Source of the DNA: Haploplasma modicum ATCC 29102
GTDB lineage: Bacteria > Bacillota_I > Bacilli_A > Acholeplasmatales > Acholeplasmataceae
Direction: 5' to 3'
DNA length: 64,000 nucleotides
NCBI RefSeq assembly: GCF_000687835.1
Contig: NZ_JHYB01000002.1
Coordinates: 434,001-498,000, forward strand
Of the stretch, positions 38,007-47,830 are shown piece by piece. The notes under the pieces were generated by a model that ran no database searches, was not told where the DNA came from, and saw only the letters and a program-made list of their open reading frames with translations. The translations under genes were made by a program, and so were the position numbers. Within the stretch, counting starts at the first letter, position 1. Each line of letters opens with the position of its first letter.

Positions 38007-39260
38007 GTGAACATCATTATTGTTTTATCTATTTTTATTGGGCTTGGTTTTATCTTTGGTAAAATTGCAAGCAAACTTAAATTACCAACAGTTTCTGGTT
38101 ATTTAATTGCAGGTTTATTAATTGGTATTTTTAAAAAATTTATTAATTTTGAACCACATCTACCTGTACTAAACACTATAAGTGAAATTACTTTAGCATT
38201 TATTGCCTTTGGTATTGGTAGTGAGTTTATTATCGGTAATCTTAAGAAAAGTGGTAAAACCATTTTAATTATTACAGTCTTAGAAGTACTTGGTGCAATC
38301 GGTTTAGTATTCTTATCAATGTACTTATTCGTGCCAGTTGCATTTCCTAACTTTAGTCCACAAGAGAGATTAACATTTAGTATTATTTTAGGGACAATGA
38401 GTGCTGCAACAGCTCCTGCTGCTACAATTTTAGTTATTAAGCAGTTTAGAACAAAAGGTCCAGTTACCAATACAATTTTACCTGTTGCTGCATTAGATGA
38501 CGTTTTAGGGATTATTGCTTTTGGGATTGCTTTGCCAATTGCAAGAATTCTAACTCCATTAGATCCAAGTAATACTATTGATTTTACATTTTGGAACATT
38601 GTAAAAGGTCCTATAATTGAAGTATTTGGTTCACTTGCGCTTGGTTTAGTTTTAGGGGTTTTATTATCTTTTGTAACAAAGGCATTAGATCCACAAGACG
38701 AAATTCAAGTTAAAACTATTTTCTTTGTTTTAATTGGTCTTGGTTTATCACAGTTATTACATTTATCACCACTGTTAGTTAATATTATGTTAGGAGCAAC
38801 TCTCGCTAACCTTAGAGCACATTCAGGACGTTCATTTAGAGTAATTAGTAACTTTGTTCCCGTATTTTATATTATCTTCTTCTCAACTGCAGGAGCTACC
38901 CTTGATTTAGGTATTTTAGTAACTGTTGGCGTAATTGGATTTATTTATGTTATTGCTAGAGCGGCTGGTAAAATTGGTGGTGCTTATGCTGGTGCTACAA
39001 TTAGTAAGGCTGATCCAAAGGTTAAGAAGTATTTGGGGTTTGCTTTATTACCACAAGGTGGTATATCGATTGGACTTAGTTTATTAGTTACTAAGTACTT
39101 ACCAAATGTTGTTGCTGGTCCTATTGTTACAATCATTTTATTTAGTATCTTAATCTATGAATCATTTGGTCCGATCTTTGCTAAGATATCGTTATCTAAG
39201 GCTGATGAATTATTCAAACTAGATTTAGTTGAAGAAGAATTAGAACCTAATTCCTTATAA
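38007..39260 (+). CDS. CPA2-family cation/proton antiporter
   Basis: 417-residue membrane protein with about 12 helices. It shows the family segments FGKIASKLKLPTVSGYLIAGLLIGI, ALDDVLGIIAFGIAL with a conserved Asp pair near residue 163, and FALLPQGGISIGLSLL. The C-terminal TrkA-N/TrkA-C regulatory domains of KefB-like members are missing. Starts with GTG, AGGAGG 7 bases upstream. Controlled by a c-di-AMP riboswitch, so potassium or sodium export in osmotic balance is the probable role. Confidence 0.9.
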   Translation: MNIIIVLSIFIGLGFIFGKIASKLKLPTVSGYLIAGLLIGIFKKFINFEPHLPVLNTISEITLAFIAFGIGSEFIIGNLKKSGKTILIITVLEVLGAIGLVFLSMYLFVPVAFPNFSPQERLTFSIILGTMSAATAPAATILVIKQFRTKGPVTNTILPVAALDDVLGIIAFGIALPIARILTPLDPSNTIDFTFWNIVKGPIIEVFGSLALGLVLGVLLSFVTKALDPQDEIQVKTIFFVLIGLGLSQLLHLSPLLVNIMLGATLANLRAHSGRSFRVISNFVPVFYIIFFSTAGATLDLGILVTVGVIGFIYVIARAAGKIGGAYAGATISKADPKVKKYLGFALLPQGGISIGLSLLVTKYLPNVVAGPIVTIILFSILIYESFGPIFAKISLSKADELFKLDLVEEELEPNSL

Positions 39261-39268
39261 AAATAAAA

Positions 39269-39308
39269 ATACACTTTATGTTATCAAACATAGAGTGTAT
39301 ATTTTTTT
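39269..39308. terminator. Bidirectional intrinsic terminator between convergent genes
   Basis: ATACACTTTATGTT-ATCA-AACATAGAGTGTAT, a 14-bp stem with one wobble, flanked by T8 on the plus side and a T-rich run on the minus side. Serves the antiporter and the DUF975 gene. Confidence 0.9.
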
Positions 39309-39316
39309 AGTTTATT

Positions 39317-39931
39317 TTAGTAAAATGTTGCTTCTACTTCATCCTCTACAACAACTTCTTCATTGTTACCTAATAAATTTATGTAAAATGCAGTCTCTGC
39401 TGCTTTGATGTAAGGTGCAAGGAAGATTAATCCAATTCCAAATGTTAAAATTCCAAGCAAGAACCAACCGATAAATGATAAGTGTAATAAGAATAATCTA
39501 AGTTTATTACCATCCATCATTTCTCTACTTTTCGTAATTGCTTCATTACCATCTAGTTCAGGATTATCAAGTGCGATAAACTCAACCATTGCATATGAAT
39601 ATGATTTTATTAATCCAGGAATTATAAATAATAATGACCATAAGAATAAAAAGATTGTTTTAAGTAGTCCCATTACTAAAAGATTAATAAAATTTTTAGT
39701 TGCTGGTTCAAATAAATCTTCAAATCTAACTTTTTCTTTTCTAAATCCATTAACATAGAAACATGCTAGACCAACCATTGCTGGTCCTATTAGTAATGGT
39801 GAAATGAAACTTGATACTCCTAAAATTAAAGATATAATTAATAAACCAATTAGTAAATTAAAATATCCTTGTTTTTTCATCATTTCTCTTGCTTCACGTC
39901 TAAGTGTGCTGCTGCTTTTATTTTCTCTCAT
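39317..39931 (-). CDS. DUF975 family membrane protein
   Basis: 204 residues with a basic N-terminus, five to six membrane helices, and the DUF975 pattern LFIIPGLIKSYSYAMVEFIALDNPELDGNEAI... followed by SREMMDGNKLRLFLLHLSFIGW. The function of this Firmicute family is not known. It starts within the end of the peptidase gene (14-base overlap), with GGAGGGG upstream of the ATG. Context gives no clear job beyond a membrane role. Confidence 0.88.
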   Translation of the reverse strand: MRENKSSSTLRREAREMMKKQGYFNLLIGLLIISLILGVSSFISPLLIGPAMVGLACFYVNGFRKEKVRFEDLFEPATKNFINLLVMGLLKTIFLFLWSLLFIIPGLIKSYSYAMVEFIALDNPELDGNEAITKSREMMDGNKLRLFLLHLSFIGWFLLGILTFGIGLIFLAPYIKAAETAFYINLLGNNEEVVVEDEVEATFY

Positions 39932-41582
39932 TTTCCCCTCCGAGATTTAAATTTTTTAGTACTAATGGAATAGTAACTAAACCATTAATGACTATTAGTA
40001 TTACTAATACCATTATACCACCAATTGTTAGTGCATGATAGAAGGAATATAATAAAGGTATAATTATTAGTAGTTGGAATAGAATTGAAAATAATAATAT
40101 AGCCTTCTTTGTTATTTTATTACTTATTTTATCCATACTAATACCAATAATTCCAAACATTGTTGCTGTTAAGAACAAGAATGATGCACCTGGTAGAAAA
40201 ATTGTAGTTATTAAAGTAAGTAGTAGATTAAGTGTTATTCCAATTGTTAAAATATCATTTAATTTAGATTTTGAAATATAAACTGTATATATTAAAACTA
40301 TTACTACCAAAAAGATTAGACTCGGAATATCTGATAGACTACTTAAAACTCTTGTATAAGTTATATTAAATGGTACTTTACCAATAAAAGCTATAATATT
40401 ACTAAAAATATAGCCTGAAATTATTAAGGTTAAAGATAATAATAATCCTTTTGGCAAGGTACTTTTTACGATATTTATGCTAAAACCTTTATCTAATGCT
40501 AAAACTGTAAATAACAAAATAGTAAATATTATCGCTACAATTAATAAAACGATTGCTACGGTATTACTATATGAAATTAATACTCCTGCAAAAATTGTGA
40601 AAAATACTTGATCGCTATTACTTACAAAATAATTATCTTCTACATATTTACTATTACTAGTAAACTCTCTTACAACCGGTTCTACTTGTACTCCCATGTG
40701 CTGAATTGATGAGATGTTAATATTTTCATAACTATCAAGCGGTGAATGATAATTATCTAAACCCGCTAGTGTTGCAAAGTTAATTCCAGGAAGTCCCTGA
40801 TCAATGAAAGGACTAAAGTCTGTAAAGTTAGGCATAACACTATAAACTGCTGTTGCCATTGAATAAGTAACAGGAAGTTTAGCTTTTTTATATAAATCAA
40901 TTACTTTATGATTGTTTTTACTTGTTTCAAACATATAACTTGGACCATATCTACCACGTGATTCAAGGTTAATAACAAATCTTACATTATCCATTAATGT
41001 ATTATCTGTTGCTGCAAGCTTTGCTCCGTATAATCCAACTTCTTCGGCATCAGTAAATAAAAAATAAATACTGTTTTCTGGATTTAAGTCTTTTAAGATA
41101 TATGATAACTCTAGCATACTTGATACCCCATAGCCATCATCCATTGCACCATATGATCTACCTAGTTCACCATATCTTCCTACATGATCTCTAGAATCAT
41201 AATGTGCAACTAATAAAATACCCTTATCACTTTTACCTGGTAATTTACCTAAAACATTTACAATATCATAAGGTACTAACTCATTTAGTTCTTGTTTAAC
41301 AAACTCTTTTTCATATCTTACTTCACTGACATTAGAAGCACCCAGGTTAGTGTTTAATGTATCTATTATATACGATCTTACATTTGCTAGTTCTGCTTGG
41401 TCATAGTATGAATGTGGCTCTTTTGATATTTCTTTAATATGCGCCTGTGCTCTAACTGCACTAAATTTAGTCTCTACCTTACTATCTACAGCCTTTGGTG
41501 TATAAAGCACAAAAGTGGTTAATAAAAGCATTATAAATAATTCTAAAATAAAGAACTTTTTAGCCATTAATATTTTCTTCAT
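39918..41582 (-). CDS. M28 family metallopeptidase with C-terminal membrane domain
   Basis: An N-terminal signal-anchor (residues 9-28) leads to an extracytoplasmic M28 domain. The two-zinc site is complete: AHYDSRD (His127, Asp129), GAMDDGYG (Asp148), DAEEVG (Glu180, Glu181), NLESRG (Glu207) and DNYHSPLD (His near 282). Residues about 330-545 form seven or so membrane helices, as in the ER metallopeptidase-like branch. GGGGGAG precedes the start. A role in degrading peptides at the cell surface is plausible. It is upstream of and coupled to the DUF975 gene. Confidence 0.9.
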   Translation of the reverse strand: MKKILMAKKFFILELFIMLLLTTFVLYTPKAVDSKVETKFSAVRAQAHIKEISKEPHSYYDQAELANVRSYIIDTLNTNLGASNVSEVRYEKEFVKQELNELVPYDIVNVLGKLPGKSDKGILLVAHYDSRDHVGRYGELGRSYGAMDDGYGVSSMLELSYILKDLNPENSIYFLFTDAEEVGLYGAKLAATDNTLMDNVRFVINLESRGRYGPSYMFETSKNNHKVIDLYKKAKLPVTYSMATAVYSVMPNFTDFSPFIDQGLPGINFATLAGLDNYHSPLDSYENINISSIQHMGVQVEPVVREFTSNSKYVEDNYFVSNSDQVFFTIFAGVLISYSNTVAIVLLIVAIIFTILLFTVLALDKGFSINIVKSTLPKGLLLSLTLIISGYIFSNIIAFIGKVPFNITYTRVLSSLSDIPSLIFLVVIVLIYTVYISKSKLNDILTIGITLNLLLTLITTIFLPGASFLFLTATMFGIIGISMDKISNKITKKAILLFSILFQLLIIIPLLYSFYHALTIGGIMVLVILIVINGLVTIPLVLKNLNLGGENERK

Positions 41583-41655
41583 TTTTCTCCCCCTTGTTTA
41601 GTTAGTCTATTTTATCAAAGATTATTTTGAATGTCAAAAGAATGATATAGTTTAA

Positions 41656-41685
41656 ATAAAAAAACATTGGAATTAACCAATGTTT
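41656..41685 (-). terminator. Intrinsic terminator of ackA
   Basis: Minus strand AAACATTGG-TTAATT-CCAATGTTT followed by T4 ATT; perfect 9-bp stem, six bases after the stop. Confidence 0.88.
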
Positions 41686-41691
41686 ATTATT

Positions 41692-42870
41692 TTATAGTCT
41701 ACTATATACTTCTCTTGCAATCATTACTTCTTCATCAGTAGGAATTACAAATACTTTTACGCTACTATCTTTTGAAGCAATATTACCAACTATACCATGT
41801 GTAGTATTTAATTTTTGATCTAATTTAACATTTAATACTTCTAAGTGATCAACGATTAAGTTTCTAACTTCGCTAGAGTTTTCACCAATTCCTGCAGTAA
41901 ATGCAATAGCATCTAAACCTTTTAATCTAATGTAGTAACTTCCAATGTAATCTGCAATTCTTTTTGCTTGTAATTGCATTGCAAGTTTTGCACGATGATT
42001 TCCTTCATGTGCTGCTTTTGCAATATCTCTTGAATCATTTGAGATACCTGATACACCAAGATAACCTGATTGTTTGTTTAAGATGTCTAGTAATTCTTCT
42101 AATGACTTACCTTCACGTTCTGCAATTAATCCTAAAACTGATGGATCAATATTTCCAGTTCTAGTTCCCATTGGAACACCTTCAAGTGGGGTAAGACCCA
42201 TTGAAGTATCAATACTCTTACCATCTCTAATTGCAGTAATAGATACACCATTACCAATATGACATACAATAATTTTTGAATCTTTCTTATTATCTAATAA
42301 TTTAATAGCTTCTTCTGAAACATATTGATGACTTGTTCCGTGGAATCCATATTTTCTTACACCATATTTTTCATACCATTCATATGGAGTTGCATATAGA
42401 TATGCTTCTTCTTCCATTGTTTGGTGGAATGTTGTATCAAATACAGCAAGTTGTAATACGTTTGGTAATACTTTTTTAAATTCACGCATTCCAATAACGT
42501 GTGCTTTATTATGAAGTGGTGCAAGTGATGCAAGTGATTCAATTGCAGCAATAGTTACATTGTTTAATTCAGCCGATTCATTAAAAACTTCTCCACCTTG
42601 AACAACTCTATGTCCTACTCCTTCAATTTCATCGATTGTTTTAATAATCTCATGTTCAATTAAACCATCTAGCAATAATTTAACTGCAACTCCATGATTA
42701 GGAATATTAAGTACTTTTGAATCTTTAGATCCATTATATTTGATTGTAAATCCAGCATCTTCTGAGCCGATTTTTTCCACTAATCCTGAAGCAATAACTT
42801 CTTCTTGTGGCATTTTTAATAACTGAAATTTAAGTGATGAACTTCCAGCATTAATCGCGATAATTTTCAT
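41692..42870 (-). CDS. ackA: Acetate kinase
   Basis: Makes ATP and acetate from acetyl-phosphate. IIAINAGSSSLKFQL at the N-terminus, RVVQGGEVF, VFDTTFHQTM, GFHGTSHQYVS near 175, TSMGLTPLEGVPMGTRTGNIDP near 220-241, and FTAGIGENSSEVR near 325 are all present. Length 392 is typical. AAGGAAGG lies before the ATG. No pta gene is adjacent. It indicates fermentative energy metabolism. Confidence 0.98.
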   Translation of the reverse strand: MKIIAINAGSSSLKFQLLKMPQEEVIASGLVEKIGSEDAGFTIKYNGSKDSKVLNIPNHGVAVKLLLDGLIEHEIIKTIDEIEGVGHRVVQGGEVFNESAELNNVTIAAIESLASLAPLHNKAHVIGMREFKKVLPNVLQLAVFDTTFHQTMEEEAYLYATPYEWYEKYGVRKYGFHGTSHQYVSEEAIKLLDNKKDSKIIVCHIGNGVSITAIRDGKSIDTSMGLTPLEGVPMGTRTGNIDPSVLGLIAEREGKSLEELLDILNKQSGYLGVSGISNDSRDIAKAAHEGNHRAKLAMQLQAKRIADYIGSYYIRLKGLDAIAFTAGIGENSSEVRNLIVDHLEVLNVKLDQKLNTTHGIVGNIASKDSSVKVFVIPTDEEVMIAREVYSRL

Positions 42871-42905
42871 TTTAATACCTTCCTTCTAATAACGTCTTTA
42901 CTATT

Positions 42906-43559
42906 TTAATATATATAGTTGTAAATTGCAAGGAATTGAAGTATAGTTCCTAGTGCAGTAAAAATATGCCAAATAAAGTGAAAATATTTAATTTTTCCTA
43001 GTGAATAAAATATTACGCCAATTGAATATGCTATTCCTCCAAGTAAAATTAATAAGAATGCTTCTTTACTTGATTCTAGTAATACTCCAATAAATGTTAG
43101 TGCGCTCCACCCCATAAGTAAATAAATAAAAATATGGAGTTTAGCAAATTTCTTAATCCAAATTGACTTAAATATTACACCTACTAAAATTAAAGTCCAC
43201 TGAATAATAAATAATGTTAATCCTTTTGAGATAAATCCTTCAAATAAAGGTTCTCTTAGTCCTTCTAGTAATAATAATGCAGGAGCAAACGTTCCTCCAA
43301 TTAAAATATAGATTGATAGATGATCAAATCTTTGAAATAAATTCTTAGCACGTCCTTCTTTTAAGGCATGAAACAAAGTACTCATTAAATAAAGTAAAAT
43401 CATCCCAAAACCAAAGATTACAGCCGCTATTACTTCTACAGTTGTATTTGCCTTAATGATTAGTAAAATCATCCCTACGATACCAAATATCGCCATTAGA
43501 CCATGGCTAATAGCATTTGCTATTTCTTCACCAAGTGTTTGTTTTCCATTTTCTTTCAT
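42906..43559 (-). CDS. Hemolysin III (YqfA/PAQR) family membrane protein
   Basis: 217 residues, seven hydrophobic helices. The family pattern is visible as LGEEIANAISHGLMAIFG, STLFHALKEGRAKNLFQRFDHLSIYILIGGTF (with conserved Ser, His and Asp), and YFHFIWHIFTALGTILQF; the histidines form the metal site of the PAQR fold. Despite its name, the bacterial role is not settled. Two bases separate it from trmL, so they are co-transcribed. Confidence 0.93.
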   Translation of the reverse strand: MKENGKQTLGEEIANAISHGLMAIFGIVGMILLIIKANTTVEVIAAVIFGFGMILLYLMSTLFHALKEGRAKNLFQRFDHLSIYILIGGTFAPALLLLEGLREPLFEGFISKGLTLFIIQWTLILVGVIFKSIWIKKFAKLHIFIYLLMGWSALTFIGVLLESSKEAFLLILLGGIAYSIGVIFYSLGKIKYFHFIWHIFTALGTILQFLAIYNYIY

Positions 43560-43560
43560 A

Positions 43561-44085
43561 TTATTTTACATAAGATTTTAAAAAATCTTTTCCTTTCAGT
43601 GATTCTGGTTCATTAAATTCTAATTCAGGAAATCCCTTTTGACGCATTCCTTCATAAAGAACTATTGCTGCAGAGTTTGATAAGTTTAAACTTCTAACAT
43701 CTTTAGTTGTTGGAATTCTAAAGCAGTTATCAATATTTTCGGCAAGCAGACTTCTATCAATGCCGTATGATTCACTACCAAAAATAACATAAATCTTATC
43801 ATCTACATTAAAATTAATATTTGTATAATTCTTATTACCATATCTTGTTAGAAAGTAATAAATGCCTTGATTTTTCTTACTAAATTCATTAAAAGAACTA
43901 TGAATTTCATAATTTATTTTATCATAATAATCAACAGCACTTCTTCTAAGTTTTGTATCATCTATTTTAAATCCCATCGGTTCAATTAAGTGTAGTTTAA
44001 GTCCTAAAGCCACACATGTGCGCATAATATTTCCTGTATTTTGTGGAATTTCAGGGTTATATAAAACTACTTCAATATTACTCAT
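43561..44085 (-). CDS. trmL: tRNA (cytidine/uridine-34-2'-O)-methyltransferase TrmL
   Basis: SPOUT-class methyltransferase of 174 residues that modifies the wobble position of leucine tRNAs. VVLYNPEIPQNTGNIMRTC near the N-terminus, HLIEPMGF, YVIFGSESYGI and RIPTTKDVRSLNLSNSAAIVLYE form the knotted SAM site. It overlaps pncB by 8 bases. Confidence 0.95.
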   Translation of the reverse strand: MSNIEVVLYNPEIPQNTGNIMRTCVALGLKLHLIEPMGFKIDDTKLRRSAVDYYDKINYEIHSSFNEFSKKNQGIYYFLTRYGNKNYTNINFNVDDKIYVIFGSESYGIDRSLLAENIDNCFRIPTTKDVRSLNLSNSAAIVLYEGMRQKGFPELEFNEPESLKGKDFLKSYVK

Positions 44086-45532
44086 TGTTTTTTTCCTTTG
44101 TACGATATTTAGTAATTAAACTTGTTTTTAAATCCCATAGTTTTTGTGAATAATCTACATAGTATTGGTGAGGTTGTTCAAGTCTTTTTACCTCATCCCA
44201 CATTGAATCCATTTGTTCTTTATGATAACTTCTTATTTCTTCTAAGCTTGGTTTATCATAAACTAATTTACCACCTAAAAAGATCGGTACTAAAAGTTTT
44301 ACTGGCTTAAAGTTAATAACTGTTTTTTTCTTATATGTATATTCTGGATGGAATAATACATATTCTTCATTTCCATTAATTTCTTCATCAAACATTGTAA
44401 TAACATCTGCCATCGCCATATTGTTTTCATCAAAGAAACGGTAAACCTGTTTAAAGCCAGGAATTGTAGTTTTAGCAACATTTTCACTCAACTTAATTTT
44501 AGGTACTAAAATATTATTTTCTGTAATTGCTGATAACTTAAAGACTCCACCAAAAACAGCTTCACTTCTAGCAGTTACTAATCTCTCACCAACCCCAAAT
44601 GAATCAATTTGTGCCCCTTGATGAATTAATTCTTTAATTAAGTATTCATCAAGTGAGTTTGATACAATAATCTTAGTTTTAGTTAATCCTGCTTCATCCA
44701 ACATTGCTCTTGCCTTTTTACTTAAATATGTAAGATCTCCACTATCTATTCTAATTGAACTTAGGTAATGTCCTCTTGGTTTTAAATACTCATTATGCAA
44801 TTTAATCGCATTAGGTATACCTTGTTTTAAAGTGTCATAAGTATCAACTAATAATGATGTTGCATCTGGAAAAGTCTTAGCATAAGATAAAAATGCTTCA
44901 TATTCTGTTTTATAACTTTGAATATAACTATGAGCCATTGTTCCAAGTGCTGGAATTCCGTATAAGTATTCAGCATATGTGTTACTTGTTCCAGTTACTC
45001 CTGAAATATATGCAGCACGTGCCCCATAAATTGAAGCATCATAACCATGTGCTCTTCTTGCTCCAAATTCCATCACAGTTCTTCCTTTTGCTTGGTTAAC
45101 TATTCTCGATGCTTTTGTAGCAATTAAAGATTGATGGTTTATTGTAAGTAATACCATTGTTTCAATTAACTGGCATTCAATAAGCGGTCCTTTAACAACT
45201 AAGATTGGCTCATGAGGAAAGATTGGTGTTCCTTCTTTCATTGCGTAAATATCTGAGCTAAATTTAAAGTTTTTTAAAAACTCTAAAAATTGTTCACTAA
45301 ATATATTTTTGTTTCTCAGTAATTTTATTTCACTTTCATCAAAAGAAAGATTTTCTAAATATGTAATTACCTGTTCTAAACCAGCCATTACTGCATAGCC
45401 ACCTTTATCAGGTATTTGTCTAAAAAAGACATCAAATACTGCAATGTCTAGGTGTCTATTATCATTAAAATAGCCATATGACATTGTAAGTTCATAAAAA
45501 TCCATTAAAAGGTTTAGTTTTCTATCATTCAT
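44078..45532 (-). CDS. pncB: Nicotinate phosphoribosyltransferase
   Basis: Converts nicotinate and PRPP to nicotinate mononucleotide in NAD salvage. Visible are TMSYGYFNDN, VFDVFFRQIPDKGGYAV, the phosphoribosyl region MEFGARRAHGYDASIYGARAA with the catalytic His, IRIDSGDLTYLSKKAR and GVGERLVTARSEAVFGGVFKL. The ATG at 45532 (484 residues) is preferred, AAGGAG nine bases upstream; an earlier ATG 30 bases up has no such site. First gene of the pncB-trmL-hlyIII group. Confidence 0.95.
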   Translation of the reverse strand: MNDRKLNLLMDFYELTMSYGYFNDNRHLDIAVFDVFFRQIPDKGGYAVMAGLEQVITYLENLSFDESEIKLLRNKNIFSEQFLEFLKNFKFSSDIYAMKEGTPIFPHEPILVVKGPLIECQLIETMVLLTINHQSLIATKASRIVNQAKGRTVMEFGARRAHGYDASIYGARAAYISGVTGTSNTYAEYLYGIPALGTMAHSYIQSYKTEYEAFLSYAKTFPDATSLLVDTYDTLKQGIPNAIKLHNEYLKPRGHYLSSIRIDSGDLTYLSKKARAMLDEAGLTKTKIIVSNSLDEYLIKELIHQGAQIDSFGVGERLVTARSEAVFGGVFKLSAITENNILVPKIKLSENVAKTTIPGFKQVYRFFDENNMAMADVITMFDEEINGNEEYVLFHPEYTYKKKTVINFKPVKLLVPIFLGGKLVYDKPSLEEIRSYHKEQMDSMWDEVKRLEQPHQYYVDYSQKLWDLKTSLITKYRTKEKNNE

Positions 45533-45576
45533 TAAAATCAACTCCTTGTTATATTTTATCATTTTTATTACTCTTT

Positions 45577-45585
45577 TGGTATAAT
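45577..45585 (+). promoter_or_regulatory. Extended -10 promoter of yaaA
   Basis: TGGTATAAT, 22 bases before the yaaA ATG; the -35 region is poor, as in other extended -10 promoters. Confidence 0.65.
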
Positions 45586-45607
45586 ATTAATAAGGAAGGA
45601 TGATTTA

Positions 45608-46315
45608 ATGATAATATTACTATCACCAAGTAAGACATTTACTAATAATTTGGTTGAATCAAACAAAAATAATAAATTAAATGATAAAACAGTAAATCTT
45701 TTAAATATTATTAATAAATTATCAAAAGATGATTTAATTAAAAAAATGAATATATCAGAAAAAATTGCAAGTGAGACATTTGATTACTACCAAAATTTCA
45801 ATAATAATTTAACAGCAATCTATTTATATGGTGGTACTGCTTTTAAATATTTAGATGCCTTATCAATTCCTGAAAATAAATTAAAAAAAGTTTACATTTT
45901 ATCAGGTCTTTATGGCTTATTAAATGCCCTAGATCCAATTAGTAAATACCGCTTAGACATTAATGATAAAGTTTTAGATGAATCACTATATAACTACTGG
46001 AGTAATGATATAAATAGCAAACTAGACCTACTAAAGGATAAAATAATTATTAATTTAGCATCAAAAGAATATTCAAAGTTAATAACTAATAAATATTCTA
46101 ATATGTATACTATTAATTTTGTTTGGGAAAAAAATGGTAAAATAACAGCAGGATCAATGATGCTTAAAAAGATGCGTGGTTTAATGGCTAATCATTTACT
46201 TAATAATGATTTAAAATGTATTGAAAAAATAAAAGATATTAAATTAGAGGGGTTTAGTTATTGTAATATACTTTCAAGTGAAAATGAGATTATATTTAAA
46301 AAAATGGAGGCTTAG
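45608..46315 (+). CDS. yaaA: YaaA family protein (peroxide stress resistance)
   Basis: 235 residues. The family marks are MIILLSPSKTF at the N-terminus, AIYLYGGTAFKYLDA near residue 78, ILSGLYGLLNALDPISKYRLD near 97, and VWEKNGKI. In E. coli YaaA lowers intracellular free iron during peroxide stress and binds DNA. AAGGAAGGA is 7 bases before the ATG. It abuts the cardiolipin synthase gene with no gap, so the two form an operon. Confidence 0.94.
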   Translation: MIILLSPSKTFTNNLVESNKNNKLNDKTVNLLNIINKLSKDDLIKKMNISEKIASETFDYYQNFNNNLTAIYLYGGTAFKYLDALSIPENKLKKVYILSGLYGLLNALDPISKYRLDINDKVLDESLYNYWSNDINSKLDLLKDKIIINLASKEYSKLITNKYSNMYTINFVWEKNGKITAGSMMLKKMRGLMANHLLNNDLKCIEKIKDIKLEGFSYCNILSSENEIIFKKMEA

Positions 46316-47815
46316 ATGCGAAAAATATTAAAGTTTTTAACTAGTAAGATGTTTTCAATTGGACTTATAGTTTTAATACAATTGGTCTTTTTAGGTTTTA
46401 TTCTTCATAATCTTGTTAATGATGATTTAATTGGAATATATTTAAACGTATTTTTAAATATTGTAGCATTCTTTATTGTCCTTAAAATAACTACTAGCGA
46501 TATTAATCCAGAATACAAAATAGCATGGTTAATACCAATTTTAGTGACACCAATTTTTGGTACTTTCTTTTATATCTTATACTATAGAAATAATATTAAG
46601 CCTAAATATAAAAATAAGTTTCACTCAATCATTTCAGATCGCAAAGATTTATTAATGGAAGTTCCAAATAAATTACAATTTAAAGAAATTAATTATTTAA
46701 ATAAGAATGGTTGGCGTTATTATAGAAATACTACTTCAATGTTTTTAGCTTCAGGTGAAGAAAAATTAGAACAACTCTTAAAAGACTTAAAAGAAGCTAA
46801 AGAATTTATATTAATGGAATATTTTATTATTAGTAAAGGCTATATGTTTGAGCAAATAATGAATGTGTTAATTGAAAAAGCTAAAGAAGGTGTTAAGGTT
46901 AAGCTAATCTATGATGATTTAGGTAGTGCTGATAGATTGCCTTTAAACTTTAAAAAGACATTAAAAAAATATGGAATTATTGCTTATGCATTTAATCCCA
47001 TGAGTTTCCATATTAACTTTGGTAATAACTATCGTAGTCACAGAAAAATTGTTGTCATTGATAATAAAGTAGGATTTACTGGTGGTGTTAATATTGGTGA
47101 TGAATATATTAATAAAGTAACTAGATTTGGCCACTGGCAAGATAGTGCAATTAGAATTGAAGGACGCGCTGTTTGGAGTCTTACACTAACATTTTTAGAA
47201 AACTGGAATTTTATTACAAAAGAAAATATTAATTACTTAGACTATAAAATTGATTATAGCGTTGAATCTGAGGAAGTTATCGCCCCATTTGCAGATAATC
47301 CAATTGAGAATAAGCAAATAACAAAAAGTATGTTACTCTATCTAATTGGTGAGGCTAAACATGAAATACTTATTACTTCTCCTTATCTTATTTTAGATAG
47401 TGAGTTCTTATTATCACTTAAAATGGCAGCAAAATCAGGAGTTAAAGTAAAAATTGTAATTCCTAAAGTTCCTGATAAAAAGATCGTCTATCTAGTTACA
47501 GAATCATATGCCTTGGAGCTTGCTAAATATGGAATTGAAATTTATAAGTATGACGGATTTATTCATGCTAAGTTATATGTATTTGACAATAACAAAGCAA
47601 TCATTGGCACAACTAACTTAGATTTTAGAAGTTTATATCTTCATTTTGAAAATAATATTTATTTGTTTAATTCAAAAACTGTTACAGATATTAAGGATTA
47701 TATTAATAATTCAATTTTAAATTCTAGTTTTGAATCAGTAGAATCACTTAGAAAAGATTCACATAGTGTTAGGTTTCTTCAAGCAGTCTTTAGAGGATTT
47801 TCACCAATATTATAA
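46316..47815 (+). CDS. cls: Cardiolipin synthase
   Basis: Two N-terminal membrane helices (residues 13-33 and 40-60, with a third near 70-90) are followed by two phospholipase D domains. HKD motif 1 is SHRKIVVIDN (His242, Lys244, Asp249) with GGVNIGDEY; motif 2 is IHAKLYVFDN near 417 with GTTNLDFRS. Length 499 matches ClsA of Firmicutes. It condenses phosphatidylglycerol to cardiolipin. Starts directly after the yaaA stop with GGAGG inside yaaA. Confidence 0.95.
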   Translation: MRKILKFLTSKMFSIGLIVLIQLVFLGFILHNLVNDDLIGIYLNVFLNIVAFFIVLKITTSDINPEYKIAWLIPILVTPIFGTFFYILYYRNNIKPKYKNKFHSIISDRKDLLMEVPNKLQFKEINYLNKNGWRYYRNTTSMFLASGEEKLEQLLKDLKEAKEFILMEYFIISKGYMFEQIMNVLIEKAKEGVKVKLIYDDLGSADRLPLNFKKTLKKYGIIAYAFNPMSFHINFGNNYRSHRKIVVIDNKVGFTGGVNIGDEYINKVTRFGHWQDSAIRIEGRAVWSLTLTFLENWNFITKENINYLDYKIDYSVESEEVIAPFADNPIENKQITKSMLLYLIGEAKHEILITSPYLILDSEFLLSLKMAAKSGVKVKIVIPKVPDKKIVYLVTESYALELAKYGIEIYKYDGFIHAKLYVFDNNKAIIGTTNLDFRSLYLHFENNIYLFNSKTVTDIKDYINNSILNSSFESVESLRKDSHSVRFLQAVFRGFSPIL

Positions 47816-47830
47816 TTTTATATCAAATAA

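Noticed and set aside
38099-38599. 166-residue open frame antisense to the antiporter gene
   Set aside because: It lies wholly inside a well-supported transporter gene, has no ribosome site and shows mirrored hydrophobic composition typical of an opposite-strand shadow.
46316-47815. Second PLD-type gene or nuclease
   Set aside because: Two complete HKD motifs with N-terminal membrane helices are the normal cardiolipin synthase plan in one protein.
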